NCBI GenBank assembly: GCA_905221605.1
Contig: CAJNDS010001535.1
Coordinates: forward strand, 720,145-784,144
Direction: 5' to 3'
DNA: 64,000 bases
Source of the DNA: Symbiodinium natans
Lineage: Eukaryota; Sar; Dinophyceae; Suessiales; Symbiodiniaceae
Positions 10,261 to 20,275 of this stretch are shown piece by piece. A model generated the notes under the pieces. That model saw only the letters and a program-made list of their open reading frames with translations, made no database searches and had not been told where the DNA came from. The position numbers were made by a program, and so were the translations under genes. Positions within the stretch are counted from its first letter, which is position 1, and every line of letters starts with the position of its first letter.

Positions 10261-10554
10261 GCGTGTGGGAGCCCATTGGGGGCGAGATTGGCCTGCTGTC
10301 TCTCGGTAGCCAGGCCCTTCTCGGGAGAGTTCCACAAACTTGCGGGAAACTCCCTAAAGCCGAAACCCTAAACCGTGTTTAACCGCATCACACCCCTGGT
10401 CTGCCCTAGTCTCGGCCGACCTTCGGTCCAAACGACGCCTGGACGCTTCAACAATACGTTACACTGTAGGATTCTGACCTAGGAATTGTTTTTTTTCCCG
10501 AAAGCGTCGCGAAGGGTTCTTCCGTGCGGAGCCCTCTGACCCAACAACATAGAG

Positions 10555-10880
10555 TGAAGTACATAGAGTGAAGTGCATAGATTGAAGTGCATAGAGTGAA
10601 GTGCATAGAGCGAAGTGCACAGAGTGAAGTGCATAGAGTGAAGTGCATAGAGTGAAGTGCATAGAGGAAGTGCATAGAGCGCAGTGCATGAGTGAAGTGC
10701 ATAGAGCGCAGTGCATAGAGCGCAGTGCATAGAGTCAAGTGCATAGAGTCAAGTGCATAGAGTGAAGTGCATAGAGTCAAGTGCACAGAGCGAAGTGCAC
10801 AGAGTGAAGTGCATAGAGTGAAGTGCATAGAGTGAAGTGCATAGAGTGAAGTGCACAGAGTGAAGTGCACAGAGTGAATT
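10555..10880. repeat. 14 bp minisatellite
   Basis: About 23 copies of a 14 bp unit, GAAGTGCATAGAGT, with C/T and T/C variants (GTGCACAGAGC and similar). It is open in all minus frames, giving His/Cys/Thr/Leu-rich artefact proteins. One degenerate relative reappears at 13,260, on the far side of the satellite block. Confidence 0.9.
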
Positions 10881-10971
10881 TCATACCTTCGTACCCAGTC
10901 CTAGATTTCCTAATTAAAATTACTCTTTCTAAGGCGGCGGGCTGGGTTGACATCGCCAATCGGGATTGCAA

Positions 10972-11385
10972 CCCTCTGCGGGTTTCGGCGTGGTCGCGGT
11001 GCTAAAACCGTCGTTTTTTTACGTTTCTTGATTTGCGCGGACAACCCTCTGCGGGTTTCGGCGTGGTCGCGGTGCTAAAACCGTCGTTTTTTTTTCGTTT
11101 CTTTGTGTCCGCGGACAACCCTCTGCGGGTGATCGCCGGGTCGCGGTGCTAAAACCTTCGTTTTTGGTACTTGTTTTCGTGGCCGCAGACAACCCTCTGC
11201 GGGTTTCGGCGTTGGCGCGGTGCCAAAACCGTGGAGTTTTTGCGTTTTTTGACATACAAACGTAACCCCTCTGCGGGTTTCGGCGTTGGCGCGGTGCCAA
11301 AACCCTCGTGTTTTTGCGTTTCGACATACAAACGTTACCCCTCTGCGGGCGTTCGCATGGTCGCGGTGCTAAAACCGTAGTGTTC
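10972..11385. repeat. ~72 bp minisatellite, six copies
   Basis: Units start with CCTCTGCGGGTTTCGGCGTG and contain GTCGCGGTGCTAAAACCGTC and a T-rich tail. Starts are near 10,972, 11,043, 11,117, 11,191, 11,264 and 11,338. No coding interpretation. Confidence 0.85.
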
Positions 11386-11745
11386 CGTGGCTGGAAAGTC
11401 GACTTTGTAGTACAAACGTAGTACGCCGCGGACACCCGGAGCTTCCGTGGCTGGAAAGTCGACTTTTGTAGTACAGACGTAGTACGCCGCGGACACCCGG
11501 AGCTTCCGTGGCTGGAAGGTCGACTTTTGTAGTACAGACGTAGTACGCCGCGGACACGCGGAGCTTCCGTGGCTAGAAAGTCGACTTTTGTAGTACAGAT
11601 GCAGTACGCCGCGGACACCCGGAGCTTCCGTGGCTGGAAAGTCGACTTTTGTAGTACAGACGTAGTACGCCGGGGACACCCGGAGCTTCCGTGGCTGGAA
11701 AGTCGGCTTTTTGTAGTACAGACGTAGTACGCCGCGGACGCCCTG
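11386..11745. repeat. 61 bp minisatellite, about six copies
   Basis: The unit contains CTTCCGTGGCTGGAAAGTCG, ACTTTTGTAGTACAGACGTA and GTACGCCGCGGACACCCGGAG. Copies differ by single substitutions. One isolated copy is found at 13,181-13,240 on the other side of the block. Confidence 0.9.
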
Positions 11746-11754
11746 GGCGTCTGA

Positions 11755-12400
11755 AAACACCGCAAATAGCATGGTAACGGACATCTGGGCGCATGAAAAC
11801 ACCGCAAACAGCATGGTAACGGACATCGGGGCGCTTGAAAACACCGCAAATAGCATGGTAACGGACATCTGGGCGCACGAAAACACCGCAAATAGCATGG
11901 TAACGGACATCTGGGCGCTTGAAAACACCGCAAATAGCACGGTAACGGACATCTGGGCGCATGAAAACACCGCAAATAGCATGGTAACGGACATCTGGGC
12001 GCATGAAAACACCGCAAATAGCACGGTAACGGACATCTGGGCGCTTGAAAACACCGCAAATAGCACGGTAACGGACATCTGGGCGCTCGACATCTGGGCG
12101 CTTGAGAACAGCGCAAAGAGCATGGTAACGCTTGGAAACACCGCAATTAGCACGGTAACGGACATCTGGGTGCTTGAAAACACCGCAAATAGCATGGTAA
12201 CGGACATCTGGGCGCTTGAAAACACCGCAAATAGCATGGTAACGGACATCTGGGCGCCTGAAAAACACCGCAAATAGCATGGTAACGGACATCTGGGCGC
12301 TTGAAAAACACCGCAAATAGCACGGTAACCGACATCTGGGAGCTTGAAAACACCGCAAATAGCATGGTAACGGACTTCCGCGCGCGTGAAGACACGGGGA
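11755..12400. repeat. 42 bp minisatellite A, about 15 copies
   Basis: The unit contains ATGGTAACGGACATCTGGGC followed by GCTTGAAAACACCGCAAATAG. Its length is a multiple of three, so it stays open in several frames on both strands (plus frame period VTDIWALENTANSM). Near 12,080-12,150 copies are partly deleted. Confidence 0.9.
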
Positions 12401-12419
12401 TGATTTTGTCTCTTGCTGG

Positions 12420-12725
12420 TTGTTCCAAAGCCATCGCAAATACCATGGTCACCGAATTCGCTGGTTCCAAAACCATCGATGGCAAATACCATGGTCCTCG
12501 AATTCGCTGTTTCCAAAACCATCGCAAACACCATGGTCCCCGTATTCGCTGGTTCCAAAACCATCGCAAATACCATGGTCCCCGAATTCGCTGGTTCCAA
12601 AAGCCATCGCGAAAACCACGGTCCCCGAATTCTCTTCCAAAAGCATCGCAAATACCATGGTCCCCAAATTCGCTGGTTCCAAAACCATCGCAAATACCAT
12701 GGTCCCCGATTTCACGGACATGTGG
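12420..12725. repeat. 42 bp minisatellite B, about seven copies
   Basis: The unit contains TTCCAAAACCATCGCAAATA and CCATGGTCCCCGAATTCGCTGG. The CGCAAATA-CCATGG core aligns with CGCAAATAGCATGG of array A, and the period is the same, so A and B probably share an ancestor. Confidence 0.85.
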
Positions 12726-12727
12726 GA

Positions 12728-13087
12728 CTCGAATTCCGGGACGTCGAAGCCATCGCAAATATCGTGGGACTCGAATTCCTCGAAAAACTCGCAAATTTCG
12801 TGGGACTTGAATTCCGGGGCCTCGAAAACCTCGCAAATATCGCGGGACTCGAATTCCGGAATGTCGAAACCATCGCAAATATCGTGGGACTCGAATTCCT
12901 CGAAACCCTTGCAAATATCGTGGGACTCGAATTCCAGGGCCTCGAAAACCTCGCAAATATCGTGGGACTCGAATTCCGGGATGTCGAAACCATCGCAAAT
13001 ATTGTGGGACTCGAATTCCTCGAAAAACTCGCAAATATCATGGGACTCGAATTCCGGGGCCTCGAAAACCTCGTAAATATCGTGGTT
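12728..13087. repeat. 120 bp higher-order repeat, three copies
   Basis: Three successive 120 bp blocks start at 12,728, 12,848 and 12,968. Each is made of 42, 36 and 42 bp subunits sharing CTCGAATTCC and CGCAAATATCGTGGGA. Each subunit type matches its counterpart in the next block better than its neighbour. Confidence 0.8.
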
Positions 13088-13420
13088 CCAAAACCATCGC
13101 AAGTACCATGGTCACCGAGTTCGCTGGTTCCAAAACCATCGCAAATAGCATGGTCCCCGAATTTGCTGGTTCCAAAACATGCCTGGAAAGTCGACTTTTG
13201 TAGTACAAACGCAGTACACCGTGGAAGCATCGGAGCTTGGCGTTGTAATCAATGCCGATGAAGTGTATAGAGTTGACCACAAGTGCATGGCATTCAACTC
13301 CACACACTTAAATGCCATGCAGTTCAAGCGCATACACGTCCAGTAGACAAGTGCAGTGCACAAGTGACTATGCAACCATGTAAGTGCATACATTTGTCCA
13401 AGTGCATACACTTCGGCTGC
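13086..13420. repeat. Mirror-side copies of arrays B, 61 bp and 14 bp
   Basis: Two copies of unit B (13,086-13,170) are followed by one 61 bp unit (13,181-13,240) and then degenerate AAGTGCATA words (13,260-13,420). The first of these, GAAGTGTATAGAGTTGA, matches the 14 bp unit. The order mirrors the left side of the block. Confidence 0.75.
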
Positions 13421-13449
13421 AAAGAGTCAACTGGCAAATCGATGCTTTC

Positions 13450-13550
13450 GGGCCATCCCTCTTCTAGTTTTTTTGTTGATATAAAAACCCAAGAGGATAT
13501 TTAAAATATTATTATTTTTTATTAGGGTTCTAAGGGGAGTATAGTCTGAT
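13450..13550. repeat. Element shared with a polycystin intron
   Basis: It contains TTTTTTTGTTGATATAAAAA, CCAAGAGGATATTTAAA and then AGGGTTCTAAGGGGAGTATA, with ATAGGCAAG at the end. The same words in the same order occupy 49,370-49,475, inside an intron of the polycystin-like gene. It could be a fossil intron or a member of an intron-forming element family. Confidence 0.55.
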
Positions 13551-13726
13551 AGGCAAGGGACAATGTGAGATCCGCACCCTACAGGCAGCCAAACCAAGCA
13601 TGCCGTGTCCGGGGGAGCACTTCTGTGAGTAAAGTCAGGGTCCATCTAGTATGCAGCAGCCTTGATCAATGGCAAGTTTGCCTGACGTCTTCAGCAGCCC
13701 ATGATTCCGAAGCGCTCCACTCCGAC

Positions 13727-14108
13727 CCTAACCCCAAACCCTAAAGCCTAAACCCTAAAGCCAATCCTAAAGCCTGAACTCTCCGTGCCCTAAAACCTAG
13801 ACCCTAAACCCTAAACCCTAGGGTGTTCTCCTTATGTGCGGGACTGCTCTGTGCCCTCTAGTAGGGTTGAGGGTTTGGGGTTTAGGGCCTAGAAAGGTTT
13901 AGGGTTTGTCAGGGTTTGGGGGCTCAGGGCTTTAAGAATGTCTGAGACCCCACCTGAGACCTGCAACACAGGCCAAGGGCGACTCCTGCTCTTTCACCCA
14001 AGTGGACTGCATCCTTGATGAGGCACCAGTTTTAGGGTTGAGGGTTTAGGGTTTCGGGTTTAGGGGTTTAGGGGTTGAGGGTTTAGGGTTTAGGGTTTAG
14101 GGTTTAGG
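13727..14108. repeat. Telomere-type tracts of alternating orientation
   Basis: CCCTAAA (with CCCTAAAG variants) at about 13,727-13,830, then TTTAGGG at 13,860-13,920 and 14,033-14,108. A putative exon lies between the last two. Confidence 0.85.
13972..14022 (+). CDS. Short exon of unknown protein
   Basis: Between an ACACAG acceptor and a GATGAG/GC donor, the frame reads AKGDSCSFTQVDCILDE. It is short but exon-like and lies between two telomere-type tracts. Confidence 0.35.
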
Positions 14109-14424
14109 GCCGTGTGTTTGCGAGGGTTTCCAGGACTCAGCAAAGGGGATTTTGCAGCTGTCGGCTGAGACTGCCAGGGACGATGGACATGGACGGTTTA
14201 GGCATGGGGCATCATAGCGCTTCACGCTGCGATTAAAAATGCTTGCGCCGACAATTGGTAGGGGAACTGGTCGTGTGCTCATCTTGAACTCAGAACTGTG
14301 CAGACGCACACACAGATACTGCCCCAAGGGGTTGATGCTGCTTCCATTGCCGTCATAGGCCCCGCAGCAGATATGTGGACCCTAAACCCTAAACCCTAAA
14401 CGACAGAGACTGGTCATGTAAGGT

Positions 14425-14550
14425 ACCCTCCGTTCGATTGTCGAATCCTCGATGGTTCGAAGCTGCCACTGGCACCAGACTCTTCGATGTCACCAAGGAC
14501 TCCGCATGCATTGGGGAGTTGCGGAACCTGCTCATTGGCTTAAGTTACCT
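14425..14550 (+). CDS. Exon of unknown protein
   Basis: The frame reads NPRWFEAATGTRLFDVTKDS and then ACIGELRNLLIGL. Good codon composition, between a CCCTAAA tract and a TA microsatellite at 14,575-14,605. The splice ends are uncertain. Confidence 0.5.
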
Positions 14551-14922
14551 GCCACAACAACATCTATGTATTTATGTATACATATGTATATATATATATA
14601 TTCATCTTCTTACAAGAGTACTCTTGCCGTTCCCTTGGCCTTCATCCTTAACGCGTCACCAAATTCTTGCTCTCACCTGATATTTTTCTCAGGCGACGTC
14701 TGCTATTTTTCTGCCCTTGATGTTCCTCTCCCCTCCTGCAGTGCCCTGCATCTGCTAATTACTCCAGATCTGACATGTCCTACGAACCTTAGCTTAGGGG
14801 TACTTGGAAATAACCTTTAGTTTTTGGGCACTATGATTCCTAAGAAACAGCAGAAAATTTTTGCTAGGGTTCCAAGTTTAGTATAGTTATTTGGGTCCAT
14901 TGAACAGCTTGGTCACATGCCG

Positions 14923-15184
14923 ACCCTAAACCCTAAACCCTAGACCCTAAACCCTAAACCCTAAAGCCTAAACCCTAAACCCTAAACCCCGGCTCCAGCT
15001 CACAGGATGCAAGCATGCCTTCCATGCTGAGACCAGGATGCATTCAGCCGTCGATGGTCGGAAACGTAGCCTTCAGGCTCATGGCACAGATGCCCCTAAA
15101 CCCTAAACCCTAAACCCTAAACCCTAAACCCTAAACCCTAAACCCTAAACCCTAAACCCTAAACCCTAAACCCTAAACCCTAAC
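14923..15184. repeat. Two CCCTAAA tracts
   Basis: C-strand tracts at 14,923-14,990 and 15,094-15,184, the second nearly perfect. The 100 bp between them is open in two plus frames and may hold an exon that I cannot assign. Confidence 0.9.
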
Positions 15185-15241
15185 AATCATAGAAGCAGCA
15201 GTAAGAGGGGGCGGCTCATCGGAAGGATAAACAATTCGCTC

Positions 15242-15310
15242 AGGAACAACTGGGGGCCTGATGACCCAGTGCCTGTCACAGAGCCCGCCCAGACCTTGGA
15301 GCAACTGTAA
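15242..15310 (+). CDS. Possible terminal exon
   Basis: From a GCTCAG acceptor the frame reads RNNWGPDDPVPVTEPAQTLE, then QL and TAA at 15,308-15,310. Short and unrecognised. Confidence 0.35.
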   Translation, partial: RNNWGPDDPVPVTEPAQTLEQL

Positions 15311-15443
15311 CCAGAGTTGTTTGTGAGACGCAAATAGTGCTTCTGAGTTTAGGGTTCAGGGTTCAGGGTTTAGGGTTAGGGGAAAGTAAAAGGTTATAGC
15401 TTGAGGCAAACCTTGGTGCCAGCATGGGGTGGCGTTGGTTAGA

Positions 15444-15507
15444 GCTCTGCATCAGTACCGATGACGATCTTTCAACGCTCGAGAGGAAGTTGTGCCTGCA
15501 GGCGTGA
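15444..15507 (+). CDS. Possible terminal exon
   Basis: After GGTTAG the frame reads LCISTDDDLSTLERKLCLQA and ends in TGA at 15,505-15,507. The acidic run followed by a basic helix is plausible coding sequence. Unrecognised. Confidence 0.35.
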
Positions 15508-15643
15508 AGCCCTTTACACAGCAGTCTTCACAAACGTTTCGCACGTAGCCGGGCCTGCATATCAAAACGAATCTACTGTGCTTGCCTTTTCCATGAGCTG
15601 CTCCAGGACCACAACCTGCGTCCCCAAGCGAGGCCTGAAGTAA

Positions 15644-16532
15644 ACCCCAAACCCTAAACCCTAAACCCTGAAGTAATTATCGCAAGGAGCGATGCCCGCA
15701 GCTCAGGTCTACTTACAGCGAGGCATCCCCGAATCTGCCGGGTCCTCTGTGAATGTTTGCGTCGGGCTGTTGCCGCGAAGACTCTCCTGAGAGTCGTTGC
15801 GGCCTCAATTCTTGCAGACACGCAATAGTTAGGGTTTAGGGTTTAGGGTTTAGGGTTGTCATCCCATGTTCCCAGACTCAGCCATCTGCCTCCCACGCTC
15901 AGGGAGCCCTGCCTCAAAAAGTGACCATCGCCTTCCAGTATTGGTCTCGTCCTCAGTCGTGGTGGGGCATTGTCAACCTTACACCCTGAACCCTAAACCC
16001 AATACACCCTATACACCCTAAACCCTAAACCCAAAGGTATGGAGACTCAAGAAAAGGCTCCAAGGTTCTGTGCGTTTCGGGGCAGTGCTGGGTCAACCCT
16101 GAACGCCAAACCAACCCAAATCCCCTTGTAAACCCCGGTCCTGCCAATGGTATTAGTAGTGCTAAAGGTCCTATCCCTGAACCCTAAACCCTAAACCCTA
16201 AACCCTAAACCCTAAACCCTAAACCCTAAACCCTAAACCCTAAACCCTAAAACCCTAAAACCCTAAACCCTAAACCCTAAAACCTTAAACCCCATAAACC
16301 CGAATGCTCTAAAGCCCTATAATTCCCTAAACCCCGGGCCAGGCAGCAGGGTCCCCGCAAGAAGATGCTCGCTTCCGGAAGGTGGCAACCGGACCGGGGG
16401 CTGTTCGAACTCATGCGGGGGGTCTACGAAATTAGGGGTTTGGGGTTTAGGGTTTCTGGTTTGGGGTTTGGGGTTTGGGGGTTAGGGTTTGGGGTTTGGG
16501 TTTAGGGTTGAGGGTTTGGGGTTTAGGGTTTA
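15644..16532. repeat. Telomere-type tracts
   Basis: CCCTAAA at 15,644-15,672, TTTAGGG at 15,828-15,857, CCCTAAA at 15,980-16,032 and 16,177-16,336, and TTTAGGG/TTTGGGG at 16,433-16,532. Between them I see no defensible exon. Confidence 0.85.
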
Positions 16533-16910
16533 CCTTATTGGAATCCTTATTAGAAGGGGATCATACCCTTGCATACATAGTACGTATGCGAACTACGTAT
16601 AATTTGTCTGTGTCTTTATTGGGGTCTCTACGTGAGAATGTCCCTCAGTTCAGGGTACCAATAAAAGCGGCACACAATTTAGATCAACTTCCAAATCAGT
16701 GATTTCACCTCGGGTCAGTCTGATGTATGACTATTGGCGACTATTGGCCTTCAACAATCAGCAAGGTTTGCATAGATGATTTTCTGTGCTGCTCAGTCAC
16801 CTCCCTGCACCTTCAGGGCCTGGTATTCGGAGTTCATCACGCCAGATGTGGCGGTGCAGTCCGGAAGGGCTACTTTCGAGTACAAGCCCGCGCGCTCAGC
16901 TGCAGTCTAG

Positions 16911-17002
16911 GTCCTGCAGTCAAGGCTAGGAGAGATCTGCCAATGCTCCTGAAATGGTGCGAGGTGCATGCAAACTTACAAAAGCAGCTGTTCCAGCTCA
17001 GG
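16911..17002 (+). CDS. Exon of unknown protein
   Basis: From a TCTAG acceptor the frame reads GPAVKARRDLPMLLKWCEVH and then ANLQKQLFQL, ending before CAGCTCAG/GC. The pattern is amphipathic. The same frame stays open to 17,134. Confidence 0.45.
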
Positions 17003-17239
17003 CTCACAGTGCTGTACTACCCCATGACTCACTTCGAAGTCATGGTCTACTTTGCCTTCCCTATGGAGCTCCGGCCTCAGTCGGCCTGCAGTGCTTCTGT
17101 TTCCTTGGGAATGCCGATGAATTCCAGGCCCTAAGAGTCCCCCCGGTAGCCAAGAGGGAGCTGATGACTTGCATGTCGCTCCTGGTTGCCTCTCTTTGGT
17201 GGCCGCAGCCCTGCGAAAAATTTCGCCAGTGTCGAAGCT

Positions 17240-17293
17240 GGGTTTAGGGTTTAGGGTTCAGGGTTCAGGGTTTAGGGTTTAGGGTTTAGGGTA
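17240..17293. repeat. TTTAGGG tract
   Basis: G-strand telomere-type tract with two TTCAGGG variants. Confidence 0.9.
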
Positions 17294-17616
17294 AAGGGGG
17301 CACTTCTCGGGGCCAATGCAGACGGCGGAGGTGCCGGAGTCGTGTGCAAAACCAAGGGCCGCAAGCGACAGATGGTCGCTTTGTTCGGGCATGTCCGGAG
17401 GTTTGTTGAAGTAAGAGTCGCTTCGGTGGGCCAAGCGAAGGATACCTCGGAAGTTGGCCTGAGGAGATCGAGATGCTGCTCTGAAATCGTGTGTGTGTGT
17501 GTGTCAGCTTTCAAAGCTCCTGCAAATTGACCGTTGTCTCAGGTTCTACGTGGGCTTCTATGTCTGCATGGGCGTGTTGAGCTAGGGCCCTGATCATGTG
17601 GCTGGAACATAAATTG

Positions 17617-17727
17617 TTGGGATGTTCCCCCCTATACTACGAGTCCATAATAGGAATTAGAAGAGGGGATACTGTAATCCCTACTAAGTACTATAATCCC
17701 TATTAAGTATAAGGGGGAACATCCCAA
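17617..17727. mobile_element. Small inverted-repeat element (MITE-like)
   Basis: The left end TTGGGATGTTCCCCCCTATA is matched inverted by TATAAGGGGGAACATCCCAA on the right, about 20 bp, enclosing ~70 bp with further ATAATCCCTA symmetry. No ORF. Typical of a non-autonomous DNA element or a strong hairpin. No target duplication is obvious. Confidence 0.65.
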
Positions 17728-17868
17728 AACATGCGCATTCAGCCACGTTGGGCTGCCTCAGGTGTGGCCATGGTCCTCGTGCTTTGGAGCCCCTCGGCTC
17801 TTTTCGCACCGGCCACCCTTTATGCTAAGAGTCCTTCAGAGGGATTCTAGTACCCCCTACTAGAACCC

Positions 17869-18496
17869 TAAACCGAAACCCTAAACCCTAAACCCTGAAC
17901 TTCTTAAACCCGAAACTTGCTAAACCCTAAACCCTAACCCTAAAACAGACTGCTACGAACACGGCTCCGGAAGCAGAAAAGCTTGCAAAGCTTGCAGAGT
18001 CGAAGCAGCAGTCCTCATGCCGGCGCAGGCTACCATCGCTTCATGTGCCGGCTCTCTTACCCTCCGAGGCAGTACCAAACAGTTTGGAGCTGCGAGGGTC
18101 CATGTGCAACCCGGTTCACCTGCACAGTGCAGCCTCTTGGTGTGGACAGACTAAACCCAAACCCTAAACCCTCAACCCTGAACCCTAAACCCTAAACCCT
18201 AAACCCTAAACTCTAAACCCTAAACCCTAAACCCTAAACCCTAAACCCTAAACCCTAAACCCTAAACCCTAAACCAAAATCTCCGCTGGCCAGGCTACTC
18301 GACTTCCGACACTGGACGCTGTTCAGCGTGCCCGGGCTCTTGGAGCCCTGAAGTTGCCACTCGTGGTGGGCACCCCTAAACTTCCTAACCCTGAACTTCC
18401 TAAACCCTAAACCCTAAACCCTGAGCTTCTTAAACCCCAAACTTGCTAAAGCCTAAACCCTAAACTCTAAACCCTAAACCCTGAACCCTAAACCCC
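17869..18496. repeat. Three CCCTAAA tracts
   Basis: C-strand tracts at 17,869-17,944, 18,152-18,274 and 18,376-18,496, the last with CTTCCTAAACC variants. The spacer at 17,950-18,150 is open on plus but lacks conserved-looking composition. Confidence 0.85.
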
Positions 18497-18498
18497 AA

Positions 18499-18639
18499 TT
18501 CATCAGTCGCCTTGCTGATGTTGGTAAACTGGGGCTTCATGGAAGCGTAAGGCCCCAGCTTCGGGCCTTCATCATGGTGTTCTCCATCTTCTTCACGCCC
18601 GTCTTCATAGGACGGCGAAGAAAGTCAGATGGGCCGTGA
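18499..18639 (+). CDS. Terminal exon of a membrane protein
   Basis: After CATCAG the frame reads RLADVGKLGLHGSVRPQLRA, then a hydrophobic segment FIMVFSIFFTPVFIG, then RRRKSDGP and TGA at 18,637-18,639. One clear transmembrane helix followed by a positive-inside RRRK tail indicates the C-terminus of a membrane protein. The upstream exons are not identified with certainty. Confidence 0.6.
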   Translation, partial: FISRLADVGKLGLHGSVRPQLRAFIMVFSIFFTPVFIGRRRKSDGP

Positions 18640-18659
18640 TGACCCCTGTGAGTTACTTC

Positions 18660-18770
18660 GGGTTTTTAGGGTTTAGAGGGTTTATAGGGTTTATAGGGTT
18701 TATAGGGTTTATAGGGTTGATAGGGTTGATAGGTTTATAGGGTTGATAGGGTTTATAGGGTTTAGGGGTT
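18660..18770. repeat. Nonamer variant GGGTTTATA array
   Basis: About ten units of GGGTTTATA/GGGTTGATA, a 9 bp derivative of TTTAGGG. A standard TTTAGGG tract follows at 18,908-18,974. Confidence 0.85.
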
Positions 18771-19015
18771 GGGGAAGGTCTCTCTGCCTGACAGGAGTTG
18801 GGTTGCTGCAGGGTGAGGTGGCTGGCAACAGCGACCCTGGCGTCGGGTTTGCTTTGCTTCCCGGGAGCCCACGACCCCTCAATGAAGGAATGTGAACTGA
18901 GCTGCGGTTTTGGGTTTAGGGTTTAGGGTTCAGGGTTTAGGGTTTAGGGTTTAGGGTTTAGGGTTTAGGGTTTGAACATAGGGATCCTTATTCTAAAACA
19001 AGCTATACACCCTTC

Positions 19016-19234
19016 ATTGAGGATGTATTTGGGCTCCCTAAGTCTGAGCTGAAACTGTCGTGCTGTGCTTGTCCCGAGCTGCAACTTCTTGCCAGGGCTG
19101 CCATGGCAAAATTGCCCACAGGGAGAGCTCAAGGCTCCCTGGGCCCTGCAGACTCTCTGGGTGTAAAGCGATTAATGACGAATGTCAAGAACCATATCTA
19201 CCAATCTACCTTAACATATTCATCAGAACAATGA
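19016..19234 (+). CDS. Terminal exon of unknown gene
   Basis: The frame reads EDVFGLPKSELKLSCCACPE, then LQLLARAAMAKLPTGRAQGS, and ends YSSEQ with TGA at 19,232-19,234. The C-terminal 15 codons lie inside the AT-rich ~57 bp tandem repeat that follows, so the coding end may have been captured from repeat DNA. Confidence 0.45.
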   Translation: MEDVFGLPKSELKLSCCACPELQLLARAAMAKLPTGRAQGSLGPADSLGVKRLMTNVKNHIYQSTLTYSSEQ

Positions 19235-19350
19235 AGAATGTTAATAACAATATTCCTTAAAATCTGCCTTAATATATTCATCAGAATCATGAAGAATGTT
19301 ATTAGCACTATTACAAAATCTACCTTAATATATTCATCAGAATAATAAGA
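19203..19350. repeat. ~57 bp AT-rich tandem repeat, 2.5 copies
   Basis: The unit contains AATCTACCTTAATATATTCA, TCAGAA and TGAAGAATGTTA. Starts are near 19,203, 19,261 and 19,317. Much more AT-rich than its surroundings. Confidence 0.8.
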
Positions 19351-19353
19351 GTT

Positions 19354-20102
19354 TAAACCTAAACCCTAAACCCTAAACCCTAAACCCTAAACCCTAAACC
19401 CTAATTAAGAGTAACAGACCACAGCAGATCAGGGGGAGGTCCTGCAAAGCCGGCCCTCTGCGCAGGCAAATTGCTTCTTGGGCATCCTGGAGATGATCCC
19501 CAGCCTGCATCTCAGGGGGGTTTAGGGTTTAGGGTTTAGGGTTTAGGGTTTAGGGATTAGGGATTAGGGCTTCGGGTTCCGGGTTTCGGGTTTCGGGTTT
19601 CGGATTTCGGGTTTCGGGTTTCGGGGCTTAAAGGTTTGGGGTTCTCTGGGGCCTTCAGACTAAAGGGGCTTAATGGTTCGGAGTTCTTTGGGGCCTTCAG
19701 ACCAACCCTACTCCCTTAAACCTAAAGCCTGCGACGGCCCGGCCGAGGCTCCTATGACCCAGAGACCGAAGTCAGCGCGACCACCTTCGGGGAGCGGCGT
19801 ACTGGCCGAATAGGCTGGGCATGGCTACTTGAGCTTCATGGGTGCTTATAGAACCTAACGCCTAAACCCTGAACCCTAAAGCCAAAACCCAAGTATAAGT
19901 CTACTTCTAACCTACTTCGGGGACTTCTGGGGCTTATCAGTACAGTCATGATCGAGGTTGGAAGTACCCATGAACCTCCAAGTACATTCTGCGACAGGCT
20001 CAAAGTCCAGCAGGCTCAGGCCTTGTAGGTTGAGTTCAGTGGGTTTTGGGTTTCGGGTAGTTTAGGGTTTAGGGTTTCGGGTTTAGGGTTTAGGGTTCGG
20101 GG
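19354..20102. repeat. Telomere-type tracts
   Basis: CCCTAAA at 19,354-19,404, TTTAGGG grading into TTTCGGG at 19,518-19,630, short CCCTAAA words at 19,852-19,890 and TTTAGGG/TTTCGGG at 20,041-20,102. No confident exon in between. Confidence 0.8.
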
Positions 20103-20275
20103 TTGGTGTGACAGTGGTACACTGTACCACACTGAGGGTTTTGCCAGTGCTAGCATTGAGAATCGCAGGCACGTTGATGATTTGCCTGGCGGGCTACGCG
20201 ATCTCATCCTCCTTGAAGCTGCTAGTCGCAGCCTTGGGCGAAGCAGCCCTGAGGGGTAAATTTAGATGCGAGCAG

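Noticed and set aside
10448-10971. His/Cys-rich 140-residue minus ORF
   Set aside because: Product of the 14 bp minisatellite; three overlapping minus frames are all open.
11386-11745. CRISPR array
   Set aside because: Units are contiguous 61 bp repeats with no variable spacers, and the DNA is eukaryotic.
11335-12693. A 452-codon minus-strand gene
   Set aside because: It is entirely minisatellite DNA with 42 and 61 bp units; openness follows from unit length, and other frames and the opposite strand are also open.
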